Assembly (NCBI RefSeq): GCF_017115105.1
Contig: NZ_JABXKH010000135.1
Span: 116,386 to 180,385, forward strand
Direction of reading: 5' to 3'
Length of the DNA stretch: 64,000 nucleotides
Source: Nostoc sp. NMS2
Lineage (GTDB): Bacteria; Cyanobacteriota; Cyanobacteriia; Cyanobacteriales; Nostocaceae
The translations under genes and the position numbers were made by a program. Below are positions 1 to 6,298 of this stretch, piece after piece. Numbering within the stretch: the first letter of the stretch is position 1; each line of letters starts with the position of its first letter. Below the pieces are notes generated by a model. The model made no database searches and was not told the DNA's origin. It saw nothing but the letters and a program-made list of their open reading frames with translations.

Positions 1-98
1 CGGTTGGAAATCTTGGCTAACAAACGGGTAATTGTTTCAATATCCTGACTATGGGCTTGTTCTAAATCACTCACAACGGATTTTGGTTGACTGTTCAT
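1..98 (-). CDS. N-terminus of a hypothetical protein (runs off window)
   Basis: An open frame on the minus strand starts with ATG (complement of 96-98) and leaves the window at base 1. The visible 32 residues begin MNSQPKSVVSDLEQAHSQD and look helical and soluble. No family is recognisable from this much. It is divergent from the glycosidase gene that starts at 187, so the 88 bp between them must hold both promoters. The start is a guess because only one ATG is visible. Confidence 0.45.
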   Translation of the reverse strand, partial: MNSQPKSVVSDLEQAHSQDIETITRLLAKISN

Positions 99-186
99 GG
101 TTGAAACATTATCTAATTAAAGTTAATCGCTTATTTTTCAGCTTAAAGTATTTCAACTAAATTAACTTTGTTTGAGCTAACTACAA

Positions 187-1074
187 GTGAGTTTAAAAGT
201 GAGGAAAATTAAAGTACTGGCTTTGATATTAATTAGTTTGGCAATGGTGTTGTGGTTTAATTTGCGTTATTCAACACCATCAATATCAACTGTTGCATCT
301 TCACCACCAAAAACTATCCGCTACTTCGAGCGCACTTTGCCCCAAAGCATCGCTCACATTCTGTTGATTCCAGCTAATAGCAAATTTTTGGTAACTCCTG
401 CATTATCACAAAAGGTAGCCACTGTAGAGGAATTTGCCCAGAAGCATCGAGCCGTAGCTATCTTGAACGCTGGCTTTTTTGACCCAGTTAACCAAAAATC
501 TACATCTTATGTAATCTTACAAGGGAAGTTGGTAGCTGACCCCAAAAAAAACGATCGCCTGGTGAACAATCCCAACTTAAAATCTTACCTGAGTCAAATT
601 TTCAATCGCACAGAATTTCGCCGCTACTCATGTGGGCAGAATATTCGCTATGATATTGCCCTGCACAGTGCGTCACAGCCAGCCGGTTGTCAGTTAGTCG
701 ATGCCATAGGCGCAGGGCCAAGCCTATTACCAGAACTTACTTTAGAAAAAGAAGGTTTTGTAGATAATGCTAATAAACGAGATGCACTTGGTAGCAACCA
801 ACCTAATGCCAGAACTGCCGTAGGTATCACCCGTGATGGTAGCGTTGTTTTAGTTATGGTGGCTCAAAAAGCTTCTGCTGCCGCTAGTGGGGTGTCGTTG
901 CCAGCACTAGCTAATTTTATGAAAACTCTTGGTGCTGATAAAGCGATGAATCTGGATGGAGGGAGTTCGTCTTCGCTTTATTACAATGGCAAAACCTTTT
1001 ACGGGAAGGTTGATTTGGAGGGAAATCCTATCAAGCGTCCTGTGAAGTCAGTTTTGCTGGTTCAGGAAAATTAG
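187..1074 (+). CDS. Phosphodiester glycosidase family protein (NAGPA domain)
   Basis: A 295-residue protein starting at GTG 187. It has one N-terminal membrane segment or signal anchor (about residues 9-27), then a phosphodiester glycosidase (NAGPA/DUF2233-type) domain. Family marks are NAGFFDP (residues 94-100), NARTAVGI (about 207) and MNLDGGSSSSLYYNG near the end. In this family the domain cleaves sugar-phosphodiester or related exopolysaccharide linkages; the substrate here is unknown. It probably faces the periplasm. Its TAG stop is supplied by the outer end of a MITE-like repeat beginning at 1072, so the natural C-terminus may have been slightly altered, although the domain looks complete. 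Confidence 0.85.
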   Translation: MSLKVRKIKVLALILISLAMVLWFNLRYSTPSISTVASSPPKTIRYFERTLPQSIAHILLIPANSKFLVTPALSQKVATVEEFAQKHRAVAILNAGFFDPVNQKSTSYVILQGKLVADPKKNDRLVNNPNLKSYLSQIFNRTEFRRYSCGQNIRYDIALHSASQPAGCQLVDAIGAGPSLLPELTLEKEGFVDNANKRDALGSNQPNARTAVGITRDGSVVLVMVAQKASAAASGVSLPALANFMKTLGADKAMNLDGGSSSSLYYNGKTFYGKVDLEGNPIKRPVKSVLLVQEN

Positions 1075-1322
1075 TGGTCTGTCCCATTAATTCTGAAGGG
1101 TTATAAAAGTTTGTAGTCAGCACTTCAGTGCTTAAAATTGAGCGATAAATCGCTCACTACAAACCTTGCAAAATTAATGCGATAGACCACTAGTGGTTCA
1201 TATCATTAATTTTGACGAGTAGATAAATTCTTCAATTTATCTTCTTTCCTTCTTCCTTCTCGTAGAGAAGGCTTTACGCGGTTCGTTCTCTCATCCCTCA
1301 AATTTAATGGGACAGACCACTA
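1072..1322. repeat. MITE-like element with 21-22 bp terminal inverted repeats
   Basis: TAGTGGTCTGTCCCATTAAT at 1072 is matched in inverse by the end at about 1301-1322, with one extra T. A third, less perfect inverted end lies at 1172-1192 (ATAGACCACTA). Between the first two ends are nested hairpins, including GAGCGATAAATCGCTC. No transposase is encoded, so this is a non-autonomous element, apparently two nested or joined copies. It fills the whole gap between the glycosidase and pyrD and supplies the stop codon of the former. Confidence 0.75.
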
Positions 1323-1340
1323 GTTCCAAAAATAAAGCTA

Positions 1341-2471
1341 ATGGATATTTATAAATTTGCAATTAGTCCGCTTTTGTTCAATGTGGTAAAAACAGACCCA
1401 GAGTGGTTACACCAGCAGACGATTCGCAGTTTTAGCTGGCTATCACAAACCCCTGCTAGTTGGGCAAACCAACGCTTACAAAAATCTTTATGTCTGTACG
1501 ATTCACGCCTAGAACAAAATTTGTTTGGGCTAAACTTTCCAAATCCCGTAGGATTAGCAGCTGGATTTGACAAAGATGGAGTCGCTGCTGGTATTTGGTC
1601 TAATCTGGGTTTTGGTTTTGCCGAACTAGGAACTGTAACTTTTCACGCACAACCAGGAAATCCGCGTCCGCGTTTGTTTCGCTTGCCCTTGGATAAAGCT
1701 GCTCTCAATCGGATGGGTTTTAATAATCTCGGTGCAGCAGCAATGGCAACCCGTTTGAAATATGAAAAACAGGAGTTAACCCACTTAATACCCATAGGGA
1801 TAAATTTGGGTAAATCTAAGGTAACTCCCCTAGAAGAAGCCGCACAAGATTATCTCGATAGTTTTCGCCTACTCAAGGATTTGGGAGATTATTTTGTTGT
1901 TAATGTCTCTTCCCCTAATACGCCGGGGTTGCGATCGCTCCAAGATGCTTCTATGCTCAGTGCCATCTTGAATTTATTACAACAAGAAAATATAGCACAT
2001 AAACCCATTTTTGTCAAGATAGCGCCAGATTTAGAATGCGTTGCGATCGCTGACATTATCTCTTTGGCTAAAACCTACCAATTGGCGGGAATTATTGCCA
2101 CCAATACCACCATCCGCCGTGATGGACTGAAAACCCAGGTGATTAACCAAACTGGCAAATCACCTCAAGAAGAAGCTGGCGGAATTAGCGGTGAACCATT
2201 GCGCGATCGCTCCACTGAGGTAATTCGTTTTATTTGGCAGCAAACCCAAGGACAAATCCCAATTATTGGCGTTGGTGGCATTTTTTCCCCAGAGGATGCT
2301 TGGGAAAAAATTACTGCTGGTGCTAGCTTGATCCAGGTTTATACAGGCTGGATTTATGAAGGCCCACTGATGGTACGCCGGATTCTAGCAGGTTTACTTT
2401 CCAAACTAGAACAAAACGGATTAAATTCCATCAACGAAGCTGTGGGCTTAGAAGTAAAAAATAAAAAGTAA
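1341..2471 (+). CDS. pyrD: Dihydroorotate dehydrogenase (quinone), class 2
   Basis: A 376-residue enzyme that oxidises dihydroorotate to orotate, the fourth step of pyrimidine synthesis, passing electrons through FMN to membrane quinones. Class 2 membership is shown by the N-terminal helical extension (residues 1-45) before the barrel. FMN and substrate motifs are visible: GLAAGFDKDG (71-80), the NVSSPNTPGLR loop with its catalytic serine region, and IGVGGIFS near the C-terminal phosphate-binding site. Length fits the family. The start is the ATG after the MITE-like repeat, so the promoter may lie in or just after that element. Confidence 0.95.
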   Translation: MDIYKFAISPLLFNVVKTDPEWLHQQTIRSFSWLSQTPASWANQRLQKSLCLYDSRLEQNLFGLNFPNPVGLAAGFDKDGVAAGIWSNLGFGFAELGTVTFHAQPGNPRPRLFRLPLDKAALNRMGFNNLGAAAMATRLKYEKQELTHLIPIGINLGKSKVTPLEEAAQDYLDSFRLLKDLGDYFVVNVSSPNTPGLRSLQDASMLSAILNLLQQENIAHKPIFVKIAPDLECVAIADIISLAKTYQLAGIIATNTTIRRDGLKTQVINQTGKSPQEEAGGISGEPLRDRSTEVIRFIWQQTQGQIPIIGVGGIFSPEDAWEKITAGASLIQVYTGWIYEGPLMVRRILAGLLSKLEQNGLNSINEAVGLEVKNKK

Positions 2472-2498
2472 ACCTTTAAAGTTCTTACTTTTGCCTTC

Positions 2499-3224
2499 TT
2501 ATTCCTCCTCGACTGGGAAAAACTCTTTAGTTTTTTCCGAGTATGACCAGGCAATACCATCAGGGTCTTTACTGCGACTCCATTCAGGAAACTCTGGATC
2601 GTTTCGTCGTTTATAAACCGTGCTGGAATAGACATTTAGGCGTTTGGCAAGTTCAGATTGGATCAGAGAGCCAAAAATTAACTGTTTTTCCAGCGATCGT
2701 TTAGCTTCTTCATGGGTTTGAGTTAGCTGTGGTATTGATTCGGTTTCTGGTTCCTCCTCAAGTGTTGGTGGTGGTGCTAAGAGCGATCGCGCAGTTTTAG
2801 TAACTGGTTGAGCAGGAAGTTCTTTGACAGGCTCACTACTGTCAAGAATATTGCCGAGAATACTGGCAGTTATAAAGTAATAAGACTGCCCCGCTTCTTC
2901 GGAATTGACTATACTGGCACCAAATTCTGAGGCTTTACCATCCAAGTAGCGTTTTGCCGTTGTTCCGGGAAAATTGCCCTTGATTGCCAAGTCCATTGGC
3001 GTGAGTCTGCCCTGATTTTCTCGAACCAACTGATGAAAAATTGGATTAACTCGTATAGTCCACTGTTGCCATTGATATTCCTGCCAAATCTTGAAGCCAA
3101 TTACCAACACAATTAGCGCTAGTAAAATTCTCCAGGTAGCAACCAGGAAAATAATCAAAAACGAGATGGGCAAAAGTAGAACGAGAAAAGCCTTGCTGTT
3201 GTCTTCTATGGGTTTTTCACTCAT
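2499..3224 (-). CDS. Membrane-anchored hypothetical protein with C-terminal helix-turn-helix-like region
   Basis: About 241 residues from ATG at 3222-3224; an upstream TTG at 3239 would add five residues. Two adjacent hydrophobic stretches near the N-terminus form a membrane hairpin. Then come a soluble region, a proline- and glutamate-rich linker, and a C-terminal part reading SELAKRLNVYSSTVYKRRND, which resembles a DNA-binding helix-turn-helix. I do not recognise a named family. The upstream DNA has several GGCAAA half-sites, so membrane-tethered autoregulation is conceivable but is inference. It converges on pyrD with 27 bp between the stops. Confidence 0.75.
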   Translation of the reverse strand: MSEKPIEDNSKAFLVLLLPISFLIIFLVATWRILLALIVLVIGFKIWQEYQWQQWTIRVNPIFHQLVRENQGRLTPMDLAIKGNFPGTTAKRYLDGKASEFGASIVNSEEAGQSYYFITASILGNILDSSEPVKELPAQPVTKTARSLLAPPPTLEEEPETESIPQLTQTHEEAKRSLEKQLIFGSLIQSELAKRLNVYSSTVYKRRNDPEFPEWSRSKDPDGIAWSYSEKTKEFFPVEEE

Positions 3225-3232
3225 GCCGATTT

Positions 3233-3331
3233 TTGCCAAGTGAATTTTGTGGAAATAATATTATATATATTGGCAAAAATTGTGACACTTTTTTGTATCT
3301 TTTGGCAAAGTTGCGGCAAATTTGCCGGCAA
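3233..3331. promoter_or_regulatory. Cluster of GGCAAA half-sites, possible operator
   Basis: Within 100 bp upstream of the minus-strand membrane protein there are TTGCCAA (3233-3239), TTGGCAA (3270-3276), TTGGCAA (3302-3308) and the perfect palindrome CGGCAAATTTGCCG (3314-3327), directly followed by another GGCAAAA. The density and the palindrome suggest a protein-binding site. No regulator is known for it from this sequence. Confidence 0.4.
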
Positions 3332-3378
3332 AACCTTTACTTCGTAGGTGTTATAGCCTATTGAAACTGGAATGGTCT

Positions 3379-3404
3379 GCGATGCCTACGGCGGTAAACT
3401 ACGC
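3379..3404 (+). repeat. Short palindromic repeat (GATGCCTACGGCGG family)
   Basis: A 26-bp copy of the repeat beginning GCGATGCCTACGGCGG and ending AAACTACGC. The identical 26 bases occur in inverse orientation inside the CHASE2 kinase gene at 11976-12001. Related copies are at 9861, 20518, 34643 and 62480. This copy lies between the membrane protein and the first Y RNA. Confidence 0.7.
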
Positions 3405-3477
3405 ACAAAAGTTTTACCAGCGAAAATAAGAGGGTTTTAACTCAACCAACAACTCCATAAATTGAGTCGTCAGCCTC

Positions 3478-3506
3478 TTGACAACAAATAATACATATAC
3501 TACATT
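3478..3506 (+). promoter_or_regulatory. Candidate promoter of the first Y RNA
   Basis: TTGACA at 3478-3483 matches the -35 consensus exactly. After 17 bp there is TACATT (3501-3506), a 4/6 match to the -10 box. The Y RNA begins 42 bp further on, so a short 5' leader would have to be removed, as in a tRNA precursor. Confidence 0.4.
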
Positions 3507-3548
3507 AATAATACAAGTCAACTTTCATCAGAGAGTTAACTTGCACCA

Positions 3549-3682
3549 GTAGCGGATAGCTCAAATGACAGAGCGCCTACCTTGCCCGGAAGGGCCGACG
3601 TATCAAGGGTTATCGTATATAACTTAAACACCCTCGATCAAACTTCTGGAGGTGTAGGTAAAAATCCTATTCCGCTACACCA
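3549..3682 (+). ncRNA. Bacterial Y RNA (YrlA-type tRNA mimic), copy 1
   Basis: About 134 nt. The ends form an 8-bp acceptor-like stem: G plus TAGCGGA pairs with TCCGCTA plus C, followed by A and an encoded CCA. TA and a D-arm GCTC/GAGC follow the 5' strand. In place of an anticodon arm is the Y module: CTTGCCC, a GGAA tetraloop, GGGCCGACG, then TATCAAGGGTTATCG. GGCCGA facing CTTG plus GGGTTATC are the hallmarks of Ro60-binding Y RNAs. The T-arm stem is present (GTAGG/CCTAT) but its loop TAAAAAT is not the canonical TTCRA type, so this copy is the most diverged tRNA mimic. It is 567 bp upstream of the Ro60 gene. Confidence 0.85.
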
Positions 3683-3767
3683 AATTCAGTGCTGAGTCAC
3701 GAATTTTAAATGTTTAACTAAACCTCATCTATGTTAGAATCTAGAGTTTTTTAAAAGATATATTTAT

Positions 3768-3848
3768 GTAGGTTGGGTGGAGTGAAACGCAACCCAACAT
3801 TATCACCAAATTTTATGTTGGGTTACGCTATCGCTGCACCCAACCTAC
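3768..3848. repeat. Palindromic MITE-like repeat between Y RNA copies 1 and 2
   Basis: An 81-bp element whose ends GTAGGTTGGGTG and CACCCAACCTAC are perfect inverse complements. Inside are further inverted blocks around CAACCCAACA and TGTTGGGTT. It carries no ORF. It separates the first Y RNA from the second, so the two are probably transcribed separately. Confidence 0.75.
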
Positions 3849-3892
3849 AAAACTACGGTTCTCAAGGTAGACGAGGTTTAATAACTTTATAT

Positions 3893-4022
3893 GTGGTGGG
3901 TAGCTCAGTGGATAGAGCGCCTAAATATCCTTATTCACCCCTTGCCTGAAAAGGCCGACGAATCGAGGGTTATTGCCTGCCAAGCGGGAGGTCGCGGGTT
4001 CAATTCCCGCTCCACTACACCA
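3893..4022 (+). ncRNA. Bacterial Y RNA (YrlA-type tRNA mimic), copy 2
   Basis: About 130 nt. The acceptor-like stem is G plus TGGTGGG with TCCACTA plus C (8 bp with two G-T pairs), then A and an encoded CCA at 4020-4022. The D-arm is GCTC/GAGC. The T-arm is fully canonical: GCGGG, loop TTCAATT, CCCGC. The Y module replaces the anticodon arm: CCTTGCCT, a GAAA tetraloop, AGGCCGACGAATCGAGGGTTAT. The first ten bases or so after the D-arm differ in length from a real tRNA, and there is no 7-nt anticodon loop, so this cannot decode. A tRNA finder may call it a pseudo-tRNA. Confidence 0.9.
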
Positions 4023-4086
4023 AATTAATTTTAGATTTTAGATTTTGGACTGAATTTAAAATCTAAAATCCAAAATCCAAAATTGC
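4023..4086. repeat. AT-rich heptamer repeats between Y RNA copies 2 and 3
   Basis: Only 67 bp separate copies 2 and 3, filled by units of the type TTTAGAT/TTTGGAT and their inverse AAATCTA/AAATCCA, which fold into an AT-rich hairpin. The same units occur at 30950-31120 and 53376-53422. No clear promoter is visible here, so copies 2 and 3 may share a transcript. Confidence 0.6.
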
Positions 4087-4089
4087 CAT

Positions 4090-4212
4090 GTGGCGAGTAG
4101 CTCAGAGGTAGAGCGCTAAACATCCTTTTTCACCTCTTGTCTGAAAAGGCCGACGAATTAGGGTTATCGAATAGGGTTCGAGAGGTCGCGGGTTCGATTC
4201 CCGCTTCGCCAC
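4090..4212 (+). ncRNA. Bacterial Y RNA (YrlA-type tRNA mimic), copy 3
   Basis: About 123 nt. The acceptor-like stem is G plus TGGCGAG with TTCGCCA plus C. The D-arm is GCTC/GAGC with loop AGAGGTA, and the T-arm is GCGGG, TTCGATT, CCCGC. CCA is not encoded (CTTT follows). The Y module reads CTCTTGTCT, GAAA tetraloop, AGGCCGACGAATTAGGGTTATCG. A longer stem is possible between ACCTCTTG and CGAGAGGT. Its 3' end is only 37 bases before the Ro60 start codon, so it probably lies in the leader of the rsr transcript and is cut out by tRNA-type processing. Confidence 0.9.
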
Positions 4213-4221
4213 CTTTCATTT

Positions 4222-4240
4222 TTGCCCGCAAGGGCCGGGA
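4222..4240 (+). promoter_or_regulatory. Y-module-like hairpin in the rsr leader, next to the RBS
   Basis: TTGCCCGCAAGGGCCG at 4222-4237 forms GCCC-GCAA-GGGC and equals the apical part of Y RNA copy 1 (3582-3597) at 15 of 16 positions; only the loop base differs. It is followed at once by GGGAG, the likely ribosome-binding site of rsr. There is no T-run, so it is not a terminator. It could be a Ro60-binding operator for autoregulation (inference) or a remnant of a further Y RNA. Confidence 0.55.
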
Positions 4241-4249
4241 GATGAAGCG

Positions 4250-5851
4250 ATGAATTACAATTTTTTCACTAAAAATAAGACTACAACCCCCCAAAATCAG
4301 CCGATCCCCGGACGAGAAGCAGAAATGGTTCAGGGACGTTCCGGCGGCTTTATGTTTGATGCTGGCATTTGGAAAATGCTGCGTCGCTGTCTTTTGGTTG
4401 GCACAGCAAAAAGCACTTACTACGCTGGAAAACAGGAATTAACTGAGGATTTTGTAACAGTTGTCAGACAAGCTGTTGCCAAAAATCCCAGCCGTGTAGC
4501 GGAAGAAATTTTGTATGCTAGCGATGGACGCGCCATCAATAACAGTGCGCCTATATTAGCTTTGGTACTGCTCTCTATGGGTGAAGCACCACAGGCAAAA
4601 CAGGCTTTTGGTGAAATCTTCCCGCAAATTGTTCGCACTGGTAGCCACTTCTACGAATGGCTGAACTACACAAAATCTCTGCGGGGATTTGGCAAAGTCG
4701 TGCGGGAAGCTGGTAAAACTTGGCTCTCAAGGGAAGATGTTAAGGGTTTAGCTTATCAACTGTTGAAATATCAACAGCGTCAAGGCTTTTCCCACCGGGA
4801 TGCGTTGCGGTTGTTTCATGTCAAACCGCCTACAGAAAATCACCGTCAACTATTTGAATGGGTAGTTAGAGGCTGGGAAGAATTGCCAACAGACATTCCC
4901 TCAGAAGCGTTAGCGCAGATTTGGTGGTACGAGTGGCTGAAGCGGAATCCCACCGAAACCCATGAAGCTATTTCTCAAGGACGCTTAACCCACGAAATGG
5001 CAGCACCTGTGGGCAAAATGGATCAGCAAGCTTGGCAGTTGCTATTTCAGGAAATGCCAATAAGTGCAATGTTACGTAACTTGGGTTCCTTAACTGAACT
5101 AGGTGTGTTGCGAGCCGATGAAAGCGCCAATTTGCTGCGAGTGGAAGCAGTTCTTAATCGCAGAGAACATCTGCGTAAAGGTCGCATCCATCCGATTGAT
5201 GTTTTGAAAGCACTCAAGACTTATAAATCTGGTGGAACATTAGGACGCAGTAAAAAGACTTGGAATCCAGTTCCTCGGATTGTGGACATTTTAGAAAAGG
5301 CGGTTGAACTGTCTTTTGATGTTGTGCAACCCACAGGTAAAGTCTTTATGCACGCTGTGGACATTTCTAGCTCTATGGGTAGCTTGGTTGCAGATATGGG
5401 ACTGAGTTGTTGTGAAATTGCCACCACAATGGCACTGGTGACAGCAAAGGCAGAGAAAAACTATATGATTCGCGGCTTTTCTACAGAATTCCGGGAATTA
5501 GGTATCAGTGCCAAAGATAGTTTTAGTTCTGCGGTTCGCAAAGCTAGCAACCAAAACTTTGGTGGCACGGATGCGTCTGTGGCTTACGACTGGATGATTA
5601 AGAATAAGTTCAAAGCTGATGTAGTCTGCTTCTGGACTGACTCTGAAAGCTGGGCCGGATATAAACATCCAAGTCAAGCGCTGAAGGAGTACCGCAAAAA
5701 GGTAAATCCCAACGTCAAGGCGGTGTATGTCACCTTGACACCTTACCAAATTACTTTGGTAGATCCTGAAGATTCGCTGTCTTGGGATTTGGCAGGGTTC
5801 GATCCAGGTACGCCTCGGATCATCCAGATGCTAGCTACGGGTGAGTTGTAA
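4250..5851 (+). CDS. rsr: Ro60 orthologue (Rsr), TROVE domain RNA-binding protein
   Basis: A 533-residue protein, the same size as known bacterial Ro proteins. The N-terminal two thirds are a TROVE/HEAT-like ring domain (about 20-340; GGFMFDAGIWKMLRRCLLVG, then RAINNSAPILALVLLSMG). The C-terminal third is a vWA domain with an intact metal site: DISSSMG (about 370), GGTDAS (about 438) and TDSESW (about 463). Ro60 proteins bind misfolded or structured RNAs in the ring, and in Deinococcus work with a Y RNA and PNPase in RNA decay and stress survival. Start ATG 4250 follows GGGAG. Three Y RNAs upstream and one downstream make the assignment very secure; PNPase is not in this window. Confidence 0.96.
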   Translation: MNYNFFTKNKTTTPQNQPIPGREAEMVQGRSGGFMFDAGIWKMLRRCLLVGTAKSTYYAGKQELTEDFVTVVRQAVAKNPSRVAEEILYASDGRAINNSAPILALVLLSMGEAPQAKQAFGEIFPQIVRTGSHFYEWLNYTKSLRGFGKVVREAGKTWLSREDVKGLAYQLLKYQQRQGFSHRDALRLFHVKPPTENHRQLFEWVVRGWEELPTDIPSEALAQIWWYEWLKRNPTETHEAISQGRLTHEMAAPVGKMDQQAWQLLFQEMPISAMLRNLGSLTELGVLRADESANLLRVEAVLNRREHLRKGRIHPIDVLKALKTYKSGGTLGRSKKTWNPVPRIVDILEKAVELSFDVVQPTGKVFMHAVDISSSMGSLVADMGLSCCEIATTMALVTAKAEKNYMIRGFSTEFRELGISAKDSFSSAVRKASNQNFGGTDASVAYDWMIKNKFKADVVCFWTDSESWAGYKHPSQALKEYRKKVNPNVKAVYVTLTPYQITLVDPEDSLSWDLAGFDPGTPRIIQMLATGEL

Positions 5852-5899
5852 ATATTACTGAAGGGTAAAGGATGAAACACTTTATCCTTCATACTTCAT

Positions 5900-6006
5900 G
5901 GCGGGTTATCCTTGTTCGCAACTTGCCTTTCGAGGACGAAGAATTAAGGTTATCGGTTATGTCTCCACCATTGTGGGGATTAGCGGGTTCAAACCCCGCA
6001 CCCGCC
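5900..6006 (+). ncRNA. Bacterial Y RNA (YrlA-type), copy 4, diverged
   Basis: About 107 nt, 48 bp after the rsr stop. The acceptor-like stem GGCGGGT/ACCCGCC is a perfect 7 bp and the T-arm GCGGG, TTCAAAC, CCCGC is canonical. The D-arm is not recognisable (TATCCTTGTTCGCAA). The Y module is altered: CTTGCCT, a TTCG tetraloop, AGGACGAAGAATTAAGGTTATCGG, so GGCCGA has become GGACGA and GGGTTATC has become AGGTTATC. CCA is not encoded. It is either a subtype with different Ro affinity or a decaying copy. Confidence 0.75.
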
Positions 6007-6099
6007 TTTGTTTGATTCAGGATTTACGCAAAGACGTAAATAGGCGATTTAATTTTTGAATGGTCGTTTTTCTATTTCAGCGATGGGTAAGAGTAGAGT

Positions 6100-6234
6100 C
6101 AATACGGTTCGGTTAAGGCAAGAGACGCGATAAATCGCCGTCTTTACAATAATCAGTCCTTTGTCTTGACGGCGATTTATCGCGTCTTTGTGATCTAGGG
6201 CGTGTCATCAAAAAACCTTATCCGAACCGTATTG
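6100..6234. mobile_element. MITE with 10-bp target site duplication
   Basis: A 135-bp imperfect palindrome. The left end CAATACGGTTCGGTTAAGG pairs with the right end CCTTATCCGAACCGTATTG. Inner arms GACGCGATAAATCGCCGTC and GACGGCGATTTATCGCGTC are also inverse. It is flanked on both sides by AGAGTAGAGT (6090-6099 and 6235-6244), a perfect 10-bp direct repeat, as expected from a transposition event. No ORF is present, so a transposase would act in trans. A related copy is at 50089-50248. Confidence 0.85.
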
Positions 6235-6298
6235 AGAGTAGAGTGTCTTCGATGTGCGATGTTAGACATCGTTCATCATTTATTCAACTACCGAATGG

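Noticed and set aside
3549..4212. tRNA genes
   Set aside because: Acceptor, D- and T-arms look tRNA-like, but there is no anticodon arm of normal size; the centre is 60-75 nt with Ro60-binding motifs. They are Y RNAs, not decoding tRNAs.
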